Shown here one piece after another: positions 1-9,435 of a DNA stretch of 64,000 nt. Source of the DNA: Acinetobacter piscicola (GTDB lineage: Bacteria; Pseudomonadota; Gammaproteobacteria; Pseudomonadales; Moraxellaceae); contig NZ_NIFO01000006.1 in the NCBI RefSeq assembly GCF_002233755.1, positions 1 through 64,000 of the forward strand, given 5' to 3'. The notes below the pieces were generated by a model. The model saw only the letters and a program-made list of their open reading frames with translations. It did not search any database and was not told the DNA's origin. The position numbers were made by a program, and so were the translations under genes. The number at the start of each line of letters is the position of its first letter. Position 1 is the stretch's first letter.

Positions 1-177
1 AAAATCATCATTTCGAAGCAATATCTATATATCGAGGTTATTTTATTGAGATTTAGAGCACTTAATTCACAAATAAATAGGCTTTTGGAGTTAGGGGGAG
101 TCAAGATCAAAATAAGCTGCTAATCATTTCAGTAGATTAGCATTTCATTAAAATGATCTGATAACGCTTTTGCTGTA

Positions 178-1548
178 TTAAAGTTGTCTGCGTGCATGTT
201 TAAAGGCAGTTCTTAAACCTTCTTCTAAGGTTGGATGATAAAATGGCTTTTGCAAAATATCATCAAGTGTAACGTCTTCCGAAATCATCCATGCTAATAA
301 ATGTGCCATATGTTCTGTTGACTCAGTGAACAATTCTGCGCCGAGTAATTTTCTTGTATTTTTATCTATATAGACTTCTATTGCTCCCTTGTTTTTACCT
401 AAAACTAATGCACGACCTTGTTTTTCGTAAGATGCGTAACCAGTGATGAATTCAATGCCTAATTTTGAGAGATTGGAATAACTAGATCCAACAATTGCCA
501 TCTCAGGATTACTGAATACGACCCCCAATGGTGTTAACTTTTTCAAATTTATAATTTGAGGAAAGTTTAAACAACTTGAAATAATTAATTTTCCTTCATT
601 TGCTGCTTCATGTTGTAAAGGTGTTTGTGTAAATGCATCACCGATTATAAATATAGGTAAATTTGAAAGTTGTTTAGTTTCATTATTTAAGGGGAGTTTT
701 TTTAGATCAGAGAATGAAGGATCTATATGTTCTAGATTTAATGTTTTTAAATTACTTTGACGACCAGTAGCAGCTAAAATATATTCAACATAAATTTGTT
801 TAGATTCATTATTTTCAATAAACTTTATTTCAATACCATTGTCAGTATTTTCAACTGAACTCGGTAATATTCCAAATTTGATATTTAATTCTTTGCTGAG
901 TTCTATTTGAGCAATTTCTTGTAGTTGAGGGCTACTGAGAACACCAACTTTTTTACTTCTTGCGAATACTGTTGTTTCTACACCTAATCGCTGCATTGCT
1001 TGGGCTAATTCAATGGCAATAACGCCACCGCCAATCACTGCGATTGATTTTGGTAAGGTTTTTAATTCAAAGATTTCATCAGAAGTTACTAATTTATTTC
1101 CAAGTTCTTCTTTCCATGCTGCTTCGTAATTTGGAGTAGAACCTACTGCAATAACAAATGATTTTGCAGAATAGGATTGTCCATTAACTTCAATCGTGTG
1201 TGTATTGATAAACTTTGCTTGGCCATTAATTTTATGTTTTGGATTCCAGCTATCAACATCTTTTAGCGTTGCTCGTGTAAAACGATCACGTAACTTTCTA
1301 ACATGTTGCATAACTTGTGATCTATCTATATCAGATTGAACTGTTAAACCGACTTCATCAGCATGTTGAATATCATGCATTCTATTGGCTGTAGAAATAA
1401 GAACTTTACTTGGCATGCATCCAACTCGAGCACAAGTTGTGTCCCAAGGACCATCATTGATGATCAAAATATTCGATGTATGTTTAATGGCCTCTTTGTA
1501 GGCACTAATACCCGCAGTTCCTGCACCAATAATGATAATGTCGTACAT
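178..1548 (-). CDS. Dihydrolipoamide dehydrogenase-like FAD/NAD disulfide oxidoreductase
   Basis: 456 residues, the usual length for class I pyridine nucleotide-disulfide oxidoreductases. The N-terminus carries the FAD dinucleotide fold IIIIGAGTAG, followed near residue 40 by the redox-active pair CARVGCMPSK (Cys-x4-Cys). A second Rossmann motif (IAVIGGGVIAIE) near residue 170 should bind NAD(P)H. The C-terminal interface domain keeps the His-Glu catalytic dyad in HPTLEE. The ATG is preceded by GGAG at good spacing. It stands alone, divergent from the Ig-repeat gene and far from any 2-oxoacid dehydrogenase genes, so a role as the E3 subunit is not shown. Its CARVGC active-site region differs from the classic E3 CLNVGC, and its true disulfide substrate is unknown. 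Confidence 0.85.
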   Translation of the reverse strand: MYDIIIIGAGTAGISAYKEAIKHTSNILIINDGPWDTTCARVGCMPSKVLISTANRMHDIQHADEVGLTVQSDIDRSQVMQHVRKLRDRFTRATLKDVDSWNPKHKINGQAKFINTHTIEVNGQSYSAKSFVIAVGSTPNYEAAWKEELGNKLVTSDEIFELKTLPKSIAVIGGGVIAIELAQAMQRLGVETTVFARSKKVGVLSSPQLQEIAQIELSKELNIKFGILPSSVENTDNGIEIKFIENNESKQIYVEYILAATGRQSNLKTLNLEHIDPSFSDLKKLPLNNETKQLSNLPIFIIGDAFTQTPLQHEAANEGKLIISSCLNFPQIINLKKLTPLGVVFSNPEMAIVGSSYSNLSKLGIEFITGYASYEKQGRALVLGKNKGAIEVYIDKNTRKLLGAELFTESTEHMAHLLAWMISEDVTLDDILQKPFYHPTLEEGLRTAFKHARRQL

Positions 1549-1753
1549 GAAGGCTCCAAATTAAGTTCAACTGAAGATTTTTAAAAACAATTACTAAACA
1601 ACTATTTATATAATAAATCTTTGTAACGAATATTTTAATCATATATTTTTTTGATTAAAATTAAGTATTAGATTGCAAATTTTTGTAGTTTTCAGTACAT
1701 TTCCTGTAAAAGCCATAAAAGTGTTTTTTAGGGTAATACATATACTAAATACA

Positions 1754-4700
1754 ATGGATGCAGTCATGACATATTTTAAAAAATTAGGGGCACAGGTTAC
1801 AGTTCTAGCTTCTTCTATAGCTTTAGTTGCCTGTGGTGGAGGCGGTGGCGGTTATTATGATGATCAAAATAGCAATAATAACAATAATACTGGAGGTAAT
1901 GGTTCAACAACCGATACCAAGACTGTTGTTGAAAGTTTAAACCTTAGCTTACAAGATGCGAATGCGAAACCTATTGAAATTGCGAGTGATAATTCTAAAG
2001 TTTTAATTGCTGTTCAAGCACTTAATAGCGATAAAGGCGGAGTTGCAGCAAAACTTGTCAATTTATCGATTGCAGATAGTGATAAGTTAGGTGTGACCAG
2101 TAAAACATCTCAAGTGACAACTGGTGCTGATGGCGTTGCTGTGTTTGAAGTGAATATTCCAACAGTTAATGCAGATTCAGGCAAAGTACAACTGACTGTA
2201 AATGTAGATGGGACGACAATCAAACAGGTTTATACGCTAAATATTAAAAAAACAAGTACGATTCAAAGTGAATATAACCTTAAAGTTCAACAAGGTACTG
2301 TTCTTAATTTGCCAAAAGGGTCGGTAAATATTACAGCGCTAGTTACGGATAAGAACGGTGGTGTAAAGGCTAATCAAACTGTTTCTTTGGCTTTACCTGC
2401 TGAGATGCAAGGTAAATTCTCAATTGCAAATAGTTCAAGTTTGACGACTGATAGCTCAGGGAATGCGACATTCACGATCACAGCGAGTTCTGATTTAACT
2501 GCTGCAGATATTTCAAAGTTTGTTGCGACTTCAATGAATTTGGATTTTAAACTGGTTGATGAATTTAAAGCTGAAAGCCAAGCTAAAGCATCCATCACAT
2601 TTAAAGACATTTCTCAGATTGTACAAAAATTAGAAATTGTGACGGAAGATGCACCAATTGTTGCACAAGGCGGTACGACGAAAGTCACTGTCGTTGCAAA
2701 GAATAGCAATGGTGATCTTTTAGCAAATAAGAAAGTGAAATTATCTTTTACAGATAATAGCGCTGTATATGGTGTGAGTATTAATGCCCAAGAAGTGACT
2801 ACAGATGCGAATGGTTATGCGGTATTTACTCTTAAATCTGCATCATCATACCCAGTTGCATTATCTCAACAAGGGGTAAATCTTAAAGCAACATTTGTTG
2901 ATGCTGTGGATATTTTTGCAACGACTACTGTAAAAGTTACGACTGCTGATACAAGTGCTGCAAATCAACAGGCTCTACAACGTCTTGAAATCGCTTCTTC
3001 GTACAAAGTAAATGCTAAAAATGATTCTGTTACAATCACTGTAAAAGGGATCAATAATAAAGGTGAAGCAGCGACTCAAGGTAAAGTTAAATTGAGTTTA
3101 AATGCGGAAGCAGGTTCGAATGGTGTAACTTTTGATGGAAGTGCTGAACAAGAGTTTAAAACAGGTTATGTAACTTACACATTAAAAACCAATGCAAGTA
3201 CACCTACTGCTATTGATGCTTTGGTCAAAGCTGGAATTACTGCAACATTTACGACTGATAATAATGTAACAAATAGCATTAAAATCTCTGTAGAAGATGA
3301 AGCTAAATCTGAAGAAGCATTGAGCTATTTAGCAACTAACCCAATTAATTCAGCATTTGATTATACAAAAGACCAAACGATAGTTGTTAAAGTAAAAGCA
3401 ACTGGCGTTAAAGGCAGTGCCTTAAAAGGAGAAACTGTTAATTTGGCTTTTGCAAAGGCATATTCAGTTGTTGAATTACAAAATCTAGGTTTGAGTTTAA
3501 CCAGTTCTGCCGAAGCACTTACGGATGCAACGGGTTATGCAACCTTTACATACGAATATAAAGCAAGTGGCAGTGCGGAACAAAAAGCACTTGTTGAGAA
3601 TGGTGTTGGGCTTATCGCAAAACCAGCAAGTGGTGTTGGTGCAGTAAGTACGTCTAATCTTAATTTTAAAGCGCCAACTGCTCAAGGTGAAATCGATTTA
3701 GATTATTTAAATGTCGATATGCCTGGTAGCCTTATTTTAACTGCAAATAGTGAGAAGCCTATTGCTGTAACTGTAAATGCTACAGGTACAGATGGTAAAA
3801 TATTAGCAAATCAAAAAGTTGCTATTGGCTTAAATGATGCTGCACTGAGTAATGGTGTGAGTCTAGCAACTGCTTCATCGCTTACGACAGATGCTACTGG
3901 TAAAGTTACGTTTAATCTTAATGTGAAAGCGAGTAATGCAACTGAATTAGCTAACCTCATTGCAAATGGTATTACAGTTGCAATTAAAGGCACACGAAAA
4001 GATGGTTCTGCTTATACAGTTACACGTAAAGTTGAAGTTTCTCAACCTGCTGTCGTTATTCCAGATTTAGCTACTTTAAACTTAAGCTACGATGTTCAAA
4101 CTGTCTCCGTACTTGGTGGAGAAGTTCGAGTTAAAGTTATTGCAAAAGATGCTTCTGGTGCAATCATTCCGAATACTCCTGTAGCGATTGCACTTTCAAG
4201 TTTAGCTGGATCTCGAGTTTCTTTATCTGATTCAACTTTAACAACAAACAGTAAGGGTGAAGCAGAATTTACTGTGAAAGTTGCGGAAGGTGCTTATGAC
4301 GCAAATTTAATCAAGAATGGTATTACTTTTGCTGTTGTTGGTAACAATTTAAATAATGGAGATCGTATCCAACAGACAGGTACGATTCAGGTTGTGGTAC
4401 CAGCAAATGCTTTAAATCCTCGTTTAACGAGTGACACAAAGTATGTGAAAGCAAATGATAAGCTTAAAATTTATGCTTCAGTGAAAGATGAAGCAGGCGT
4501 TTATACTGCTGGAACCCCAATGAAGCTTGCTTTAAATCCTGAAGCTATTGCTGCAGGTGTTACATTAAGTTCAGAGAGTGTATTGGTTTCTGCTGTTGGA
4601 AACGTTTCAGTTGATCTTAATATTCCTAATGGTTTGACAACAGCTCAATTAAGTAAAATTTCAGTTACTGGTTCGATTAATAATCCTAATGGAGCAGAAA

Positions 4701-6085
4701 TTAAAACGGTATTGGACTTAGAAGTTCAAGATGTAGTGAATGACTATCATCTATCAATTGATAGCAATAGAACTTCACTTAGCTTAGCTGGTGATACTGC
4801 ACTCATTACTGTAAAATTATTAGATGCAAGCCAAGGCGGTATTGAGAACCAGCCTGTGAATTTAGCAGTTGTTGATCCAAGAAATGCAACAACGATTAAA
4901 GGCGCTTCTCAAATAGTTACAAATCAATACGGTGAAGCAGTTTTTACTATAAATTTGAAAGCATCTAATTTTTCAGACTTAAGTTCAGTACAATTGATAG
5001 CGACTCATACGAATGCGCAAGGTGCTAAAGCTCAACAAATTTCCCAAGTTGGTGTACACACTCCAACTGCGTTAATCCCTCAGCTTGATTTAAAATTGAA
5101 AGCTTCTAAAGATAAATTACAAGTTAGAGGCGATGCTGTAGACGTATCTGTTTTAGTAACTGATATCAATGGATCTAGTCAACCTGGTAAAGCAGTGACC
5201 TTAGCTATTCCTGATTATCAAAAGAACGGTGCCTATATTCGTGGTGCATCTACACTTACGAGTGATGAAAATGGTTGGGTTAAATTTACAGTTGTAGTGG
5301 ACGAGAGCCTTCGTGCGAATGGATATAATGCTGCTCAGTTTGTTAATGATGATTTAACTGTAGAGGCTGTTGTAAAAGATTCAAATGCAACTGAACGTCG
5401 TCAGCGTTATTTAGTTGATATTATTAATGCTGAAGTGCCTGTTACACAAGGATCAATTACTGTTGTAATGAATCCAAATAAAGTAGGAATTGATGATCAA
5501 ACAGGAACTTATTATAACTGGAATGCATCAGTTCAGTTGGTGGATTTAGATGGTCGCCCTGTAGCGAATCAAAATGTAACAATGGACATTCGTGCAGTTG
5601 AATTTAGACGAGGTGCTTGGACTGTTGTTGAAGATCCTGTGACTAAAGACAAGTCTTGGGCTCAGTATTTACCACCAGCATCTTTACCTCTTTCTTGTTC
5701 GGTACCTGATAATGATGATTTGTCTACACCGTACGATGATCGTAATGTAACGATTACAGGTGAGAAAGATAGAACAGGTGCTGATGTCTTAGAAACTTTA
5801 AATGCTGTTCGTTTTATTGGTGCTAGTGAATCAAACCCATATACAGCAACATATACAACAGATAAAGACGGTAAGTTTGACTTTGAGCTACGCTATCCAA
5901 AAGCATATGCGACTTGGTTGAAAGTACAAGTCGGTGCTAAAGCATCTTTATCGAATTCTCCAATACATGGCTATCGCACAGTCATGTTACCACCAGTTAA
6001 TACTGACTTTGATAAAACGAATTGGTCATATACACCGTCAATAAATAATCAAAGCCCTTATGGTATTATTAATTATTGTAAATAA
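1754..6085 (+). CDS. Giant Ig-like (Big_1/invasin-type) repeat lipoprotein
   Basis: About 1440 residues. The reading frame is open upstream to a TTG at 1673, but the first credible starts are ATG at 1754 and ATG at 1766. Both put a short signal peptide before the lipobox LVAC. The mature N-terminus is a Gly6 run followed by an Asn-rich low-complexity linker. After that come roughly eleven Ig-like repeats of about 100-120 residues, most marked by a T-[DN]-x-x-G-x-A-x-F-[TE]-[IVL] signature such as LTTDSSGNATFTI, VTTDANGYAVFTL and LTSDENGWVKFTV. The last ~150 residues diverge and hold the only other two cysteines (LPLSC and the terminal YCK). Such proteins are surface adhesins or invasin-like stalks; here a lipid anchor replaces an outer-membrane barrel. 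Function is inferred from architecture only. Confidence 0.85.
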   Translation: MDAVMTYFKKLGAQVTVLASSIALVACGGGGGGYYDDQNSNNNNNTGGNGSTTDTKTVVESLNLSLQDANAKPIEIASDNSKVLIAVQALNSDKGGVAAKLVNLSIADSDKLGVTSKTSQVTTGADGVAVFEVNIPTVNADSGKVQLTVNVDGTTIKQVYTLNIKKTSTIQSEYNLKVQQGTVLNLPKGSVNITALVTDKNGGVKANQTVSLALPAEMQGKFSIANSSSLTTDSSGNATFTITASSDLTAADISKFVATSMNLDFKLVDEFKAESQAKASITFKDISQIVQKLEIVTEDAPIVAQGGTTKVTVVAKNSNGDLLANKKVKLSFTDNSAVYGVSINAQEVTTDANGYAVFTLKSASSYPVALSQQGVNLKATFVDAVDIFATTTVKVTTADTSAANQQALQRLEIASSYKVNAKNDSVTITVKGINNKGEAATQGKVKLSLNAEAGSNGVTFDGSAEQEFKTGYVTYTLKTNASTPTAIDALVKAGITATFTTDNNVTNSIKISVEDEAKSEEALSYLATNPINSAFDYTKDQTIVVKVKATGVKGSALKGETVNLAFAKAYSVVELQNLGLSLTSSAEALTDATGYATFTYEYKASGSAEQKALVENGVGLIAKPASGVGAVSTSNLNFKAPTAQGEIDLDYLNVDMPGSLILTANSEKPIAVTVNATGTDGKILANQKVAIGLNDAALSNGVSLATASSLTTDATGKVTFNLNVKASNATELANLIANGITVAIKGTRKDGSAYTVTRKVEVSQPAVVIPDLATLNLSYDVQTVSVLGGEVRVKVIAKDASGAIIPNTPVAIALSSLAGSRVSLSDSTLTTNSKGEAEFTVKVAEGAYDANLIKNGITFAVVGNNLNNGDRIQQTGTIQVVVPANALNPRLTSDTKYVKANDKLKIYASVKDEAGVYTAGTPMKLALNPEAIAAGVTLSSESVLVSAVGNVSVDLNIPNGLTTAQLSKISVTGSINNPNGAEIKTVLDLEVQDVVNDYHLSIDSNRTSLSLAGDTALITVKLLDASQGGIENQPVNLAVVDPRNATTIKGASQIVTNQYGEAVFTINLKASNFSDLSSVQLIATHTNAQGAKAQQISQVGVHTPTALIPQLDLKLKASKDKLQVRGDAVDVSVLVTDINGSSQPGKAVTLAIPDYQKNGAYIRGASTLTSDENGWVKFTVVVDESLRANGYNAAQFVNDDLTVEAVVKDSNATERRQRYLVDIINAEVPVTQGSITVVMNPNKVGIDDQTGTYYNWNASVQLVDLDGRPVANQNVTMDIRAVEFRRGAWTVVEDPVTKDKSWAQYLPPASLPLSCSVPDNDDLSTPYDDRNVTITGEKDRTGADVLETLNAVRFIGASESNPYTATYTTDKDGKFDFELRYPKAYATWLKVQVGAKASLSNSPIHGYRTVMLPPVNTDFDKTNWSYTPSINNQSPYGIINYCK

Positions 6086-6094
6086 AAAGATTTA

Positions 6095-6121
6095 AAAAAC
6101 AGCGCTTCGGCGCTGTTTTTT
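6095..6121. terminator. Bidirectional terminator after the Ig-repeat gene
   Basis: Perfect stem CAGCGC-TTCG-GCGCTG with a stable TTCG tetraloop, flanked by A5 and T6 runs so that it can end transcription in both directions. It ends in the stop codon of the small minus-strand lipoprotein gene, so two convergent genes share it. Confidence 0.9.
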
Positions 6122-6227
6122 ATTTCATAGACGTTCTCATGCTCACACCGACCGTAGGTCTTACGTTCATCGAACTACAAGCGGAAAGCAATACGCAAGA
6201 TAAGATAACAATGCTGATGATTTTCAT
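6120..6227 (-). CDS. 35-residue small lipoprotein
   Basis: A short open frame below usual length cut-offs, with the marks of a real gene. It has an ATG, an AGGG ribosome site seven bases upstream, a signal peptide starting MKIISIVILS, and a lipobox LLSAC around residues 13-17. The mature peptide is only about 19 residues (starting CSSMNVRPTVG) and is rich in Ser, Met and Arg. It resembles entericidin-sized or other Acinetobacter micro-lipoproteins in format, but I recognise no family. It ends in the shared TTCG terminator and is convergent with the Ig-repeat lipoprotein gene. Function unknown. Confidence 0.7.
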   Translation of the reverse strand: MKIISIVILSCVLLSACSSMNVRPTVGVSMRTSMK

Positions 6228-6319
6228 AACTAAACCCTATAATTAAGATAAAGAACATTTTAGTCTGTAAAAATGAATCTAAGTTGTAATAAATGAGGGC
6301 TTTAAGTAATCTTAGAATG

Positions 6320-6351
6320 AAATAAAAAGCACCCAAAAGTATGAGTGCTTT
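6320..6351 (-). terminator. Terminator of the DUF442 protein gene
   Basis: On the minus strand a seven-pair stem (AAAGCAC with GTGCTTT) is followed by a T-rich run just past the stop codon of the minus-strand gene. Confidence 0.65.
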
Positions 6352-6369
6352 GAATATTTTTAAGTAGGT

Positions 6370-6705
6370 TTAATCGTCCAGTAAATCCATTTGTTTTGCA
6401 ATTTGATATAAATTATTTGAGCGATTACCCGTGCGACAAAACATCAACACAGGTTTTGGTAGTTCATTGAAATGATTTGCAAAGGTTCTTACATCAACCT
6501 CAGTGATTTGGCCAGCAACCACAGGCTGATAAACATAATCTAAACCCGCTTCACGAGCGGCCTCTTCAATTTGAGCACTTGTAGGTTGTTCAGGGCCACC
6601 TTCTAGGTCTGGACGGTTATTGATCACAGATTTAAACCCTTTTTCAACTACTTGGGGAATATGTTCAGGATTAATTTGACCTGCAAAGCCTACAATTTCA
6701 CTCAT
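6370..6705 (-). CDS. DUF442/TIGR01244 (Blh-type) phosphatase-like protein
   Basis: 111 residues from the ATG at 6705, which has GGAG seven bases upstream. The frame is open further upstream, but that extension runs across the divergent promoter and hydrolase start and looks non-coding. The C-terminal half carries a phosphatase-type P-loop, FCRTGNRSNNL, with a nucleophilic Cys followed by Arg, as in the beta-lactamase-hydrolase-like (Blh) domain linked in other bacteria to sulfide oxidation and redox sensing. The protein is a stand-alone domain. Its neighbour is divergent, so there is no operon clue to its substrate. Confidence 0.8.
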   Translation of the reverse strand: MSEIVGFAGQINPEHIPQVVEKGFKSVINNRPDLEGGPEQPTSAQIEEAAREAGLDYVYQPVVAGQITEVDVRTFANHFNELPKPVLMFCRTGNRSNNLYQIAKQMDLLDD

Positions 6706-6830
6706 TTCGTCACTCCAATATGCTTTAAAATCGAATATGCTATACATGATAGCATTAAGCTCATAACTGAGTTTAAATGGCATAAGATTTATAAAAGAAA
6801 ATATCAATAAGATAACGCAATGGAGCGTAT

Positions 6831-7727
6831 ATGTTCGAATATACAGTTGAACCACTGTATGTCCCAATTGGACAAGAGGTCATTGCCGCAGATTTTTATC
6901 GACCTAAAAATATAAAAAAACCGCCCGTGATTATTATGGCACATGGGTTTGCAGCTTTAAGACAATTTAGATTGATCGCTTACGCTCAAAAATTTGCACA
7001 GGCAGGTTATGCTGTTGTTTTATTTGATTATCGTTTTTGGGGAGGGAGTACAGGTTTTCCACGAGAATTAGTTTCACTCAATATGCAACTAGAAGATTGG
7101 CGTACTGTGATTACTTATGTCTCCAACCAAAAGAAAATCAATCATCGTAAGATCGTTTTATGGGGAACATCGCTTAGTGGCGGTTATGTTCTCAATTTAG
7201 CCAATGAAATTAAGAATATTCAAGCCATTATGATTCAAGTACCTTTTGTAGATGGAGCAGAAACTGCAAAGTTATTTCCAATTCAGCAATTGCCGAAAGC
7301 ATTAAAACGATCAAGTCAGGATTATATGGGGGCAAAAGTTGGTATGTTGCCGAAGAAATTGCCTGTCGTGCATCCATTTGATTTATGCTTTATTCCGACG
7401 CAAGAGAGTTACAATGGTTATATGTCGATTGTAAACCCGGATTATTTTTGGAGTGGAGAAGTTCCTGCACGTGTATTCTTCAATTTAATGCGTTTTAGAC
7501 CGATTCAAACAGTGCGAAGTATTAATATTCCTGTTTTGTTCATTGCAGCTAAAAAGGACAGCTTTATTCCAATTGAATCGAGCCGTGAAACAGCAACCAA
7601 TATTGCACCTTTTGTGCAATATTATGAATGGAATATGGCTCATTTCGATATTTATCATGGCAAATGGTTGGAAAAAGCCATTTTGACCCAATTAGAATTT
7701 TTACATCAACATATTGGAGTGAGCTAG
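6831..7727 (+). CDS. Alpha/beta hydrolase
   Basis: 298 residues; the ATG follows GGAG by six bases. The fold is shown by an oxyanion-region HGF near residue 40, a nucleophile elbow GTSLSGG with Ser around residue 114, a candidate acid in AAKKDSFIP and a candidate His in MAHFDIY near residue 273. The layout resembles the X-Pro dipeptidyl-peptidase/dienelactone hydrolase superfamily. There is no signal peptide, so it should be cytoplasmic. It abuts trxC directly, and hydrolase, trxC and thioesterase are probably co-transcribed. The substrate cannot be read from sequence. Confidence 0.8.
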   Translation: MFEYTVEPLYVPIGQEVIAADFYRPKNIKKPPVIIMAHGFAALRQFRLIAYAQKFAQAGYAVVLFDYRFWGGSTGFPRELVSLNMQLEDWRTVITYVSNQKKINHRKIVLWGTSLSGGYVLNLANEIKNIQAIMIQVPFVDGAETAKLFPIQQLPKALKRSSQDYMGAKVGMLPKKLPVVHPFDLCFIPTQESYNGYMSIVNPDYFWSGEVPARVFFNLMRFRPIQTVRSINIPVLFIAAKKDSFIPIESSRETATNIAPFVQYYEWNMAHFDIYHGKWLEKAILTQLEFLHQHIGVS

Positions 7728-8159
7728 ATGATTATTGTATGTCCATCATGTGGCGCTAAAAACCGTGTTCCTGAAGATAAATTAACAGCTCAGCCAAGTT
7801 GTGGGCAATGTCATGAAAATTTAATTCCCCTTGCTCCTATTGAGTTAAATGAACAAAATTTCAGTAATTTTGTAAGCAATAGTGACTTACCCATCTTAAT
7901 TGATTTATGGGCGGAGTGGTGTGGGCCTTGTAAAATGATGGCACCACATTTTGCAGAAGTTGCAAAAACCAATCCGAAGGTTGTTTTTGCTAAAATTGAT
8001 ACGGAAGCGAACCCTCGTTTAAGTAGTGCGTTTAATATTCGTAGTATTCCGACATTGGTTTTGATGAATAAAACCACCGAAGTTGCTAGAATAAGTGGTG
8101 CATTACGTGCTAACCAATTACAAGAATGGTTAGATCAACAATTGAATGCCCTTAAATAA
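7728..8159 (+). CDS. trxC: Thioredoxin 2
   Basis: 143 residues. The N-terminal ~30 residues form the zinc ribbon typical of TrxC (CPSC near residue 5 and CGQC near residue 26). The thioredoxin domain follows, with active site WCGPCK near residue 63 and the cis-Pro segment RSIPTL. It is a cytoplasmic disulfide reductase, and the zinc finger distinguishes it from TrxA. The ATG is immediately after the hydrolase stop codon, so translation is probably coupled. Confidence 0.93.
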   Translation: MIIVCPSCGAKNRVPEDKLTAQPSCGQCHENLIPLAPIELNEQNFSNFVSNSDLPILIDLWAEWCGPCKMMAPHFAEVAKTNPKVVFAKIDTEANPRLSSAFNIRSIPTLVLMNKTTEVARISGALRANQLQEWLDQQLNALK

Positions 8160-8180
8160 ATTCACGGGCTCGGAGTTATT

Positions 8181-8603
8181 GTGTCAGATTCTCATGTAAA
8201 ACCAGAAGGTACACTGTCTTTACAAACCATTGCTATGCCAGCAGATACCAACTGGAGTGGTGATGTTTTTGGTGGTTGGATCGTTTCACAAATGGATTTG
8301 GCAGGGGCGATTCATGCAGAGCGTTTTAGTAAAGGGCGCTGTGCGACAATTTCAATTAATCAAATGACTTTCTTGGTTCCTGTGAAAGTTGGCGATGTGA
8401 TTAGTTGTTATACCAGGATATTGAAAGTAGGTAATACTTCAATTCAAATGCAGATTGAAGTATGGGACAGCCACGATAGCTCACGTGCACCAAAGCGCGT
8501 AACGGAAGGTGTTTTTACCTTTGTTGCTGTTGATGTTGCTGGTAATAAGCGTCAAATCCCTGAAGATGTAAAGCAGAAGCATTTAGCTTCGCAAAGTGTT
8601 TAA
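8181..8603 (+). CDS. yciA: YciA-type acyl-CoA thioesterase
   Basis: 140 residues, starting at a GTG with CGGAG five bases upstream. The single hot-dog domain has the YciA signature MPADTNWSGDVFGGW followed by IVSQMDLAGAIHA, including the catalytic Asp on the central helix. These cytoplasmic enzymes hydrolyse a range of short- to long-chain acyl-CoAs. Third gene of the short hydrolase-trxC-yciA run, followed by a strong terminator. Confidence 0.9.
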   Translation: MSDSHVKPEGTLSLQTIAMPADTNWSGDVFGGWIVSQMDLAGAIHAERFSKGRCATISINQMTFLVPVKVGDVISCYTRILKVGNTSIQMQIEVWDSHDSSRAPKRVTEGVFTFVAVDVAGNKRQIPEDVKQKHLASQSV

Positions 8604-8621
8604 TTCTGAATTGATACTTGA

Positions 8622-8654
8622 TAAAGAATCCCAACATTGTTTGGGATTTTTTAT
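8622..8654 (+). terminator. Terminator after yciA
   Basis: Stem AATCCCAA with TTGGGATT, loop CATTGT, followed by T6. The remaining ~250 bases to the next gene (8655-8906) are AT-rich, and I see no gene or clear signal there. Confidence 0.85.
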
Positions 8655-8906
8655 GTCTATTTTAGATATGGATTAAGTTTTTGTATGCACAATAGATTTA
8701 TAGAAATGCTATTCAATTGCTAAAATTTTATTCTATGTTTTAAGGGATATCAGTCGAAAATTGTTCAATGCTTTGACTAAAACGATGTAATCACGCATCG
8801 ATTATGGATAAAAGAATAAAAACCTATAAGCATCTTTGAAAAAGAGACGACATAATAATGATCATATCGTCACTGACTTTTGATATTTGCTCAGTTTTGT
8901 TTGAAC

Positions 8907-9410
8907 TTACTTCTTTTTTAAATGTGATTTTGAAACCCATGCCCAAACCATTTCACATTGAATCGGCTCTTGTCCTGATTCATCTGTGACAGTTACTGCA
9001 ACAACAGTTTCACCTTTTTCAGTTTCTTGCATCAGTTTACGTTGTTCGTCTGTCAATGTCGCAACCGCAGTTAAACCGCCTTTTGAAGGGCGTTTAAACT
9101 GAATATTCATGTTCTTGATGAGTACGATGCAAGAATCTGGAATATTCATACCTGTGACAAAACCTGTCGCGGTTTCAGCAACAAGTGCCATTGCACAGGC
9201 ATGTGCTTGACCAATATGGTTTTGCATATTTTTGTTATTTTCGAGTTTAACTTCTACACGGCTATGTGTAACTTCGACATAACGTAGTTTTGCTGTGCCT
9301 ACCATAGGAACGACACGACCAAAAGCTTTGCTGAGCAATGTACTTTGAATCCCTTTTGGAAACTTAGACGTTGCTTTAACGATTTTAGATAAACGATTGG
9401 TCTGAGTCAT
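8907..9410 (-). CDS. DUF4442 hot-dog fold protein
   Basis: 167 residues. The middle region (GQAHACAMALVAETATGF, then IKNMNIQFKRPSKGG) matches the DUF4442/PaaI-like hot-dog pattern, in which the alpha-helix residue near AET and the strand IQFKRP form the thioester pocket. It is probably a cytoplasmic thioesterase-type protein. It lies 25 bases downstream of yajQ on the same strand and may be co-transcribed with it. Substrate unknown. Confidence 0.75.
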   Translation of the reverse strand: MTQTNRLSKIVKATSKFPKGIQSTLLSKAFGRVVPMVGTAKLRYVEVTHSRVEVKLENNKNMQNHIGQAHACAMALVAETATGFVTGMNIPDSCIVLIKNMNIQFKRPSKGGLTAVATLTDEQRKLMQETEKGETVVAVTVTDESGQEPIQCEMVWAWVSKSHLKKK

Positions 9411-9435
9411 ATTTCAACCTATAGCGATGAAGACT

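Noticed and set aside
1..177. Left-edge non-coding stretch
   Set aside because: Searched for a partial gene, tRNA or terminator; nothing supportable.
1673..1753. TTG-initiated N-terminal extension of the Ig-repeat protein
   Set aside because: Adds 27 residues before a normal lipoprotein signal peptide and lacks a ribosome site.
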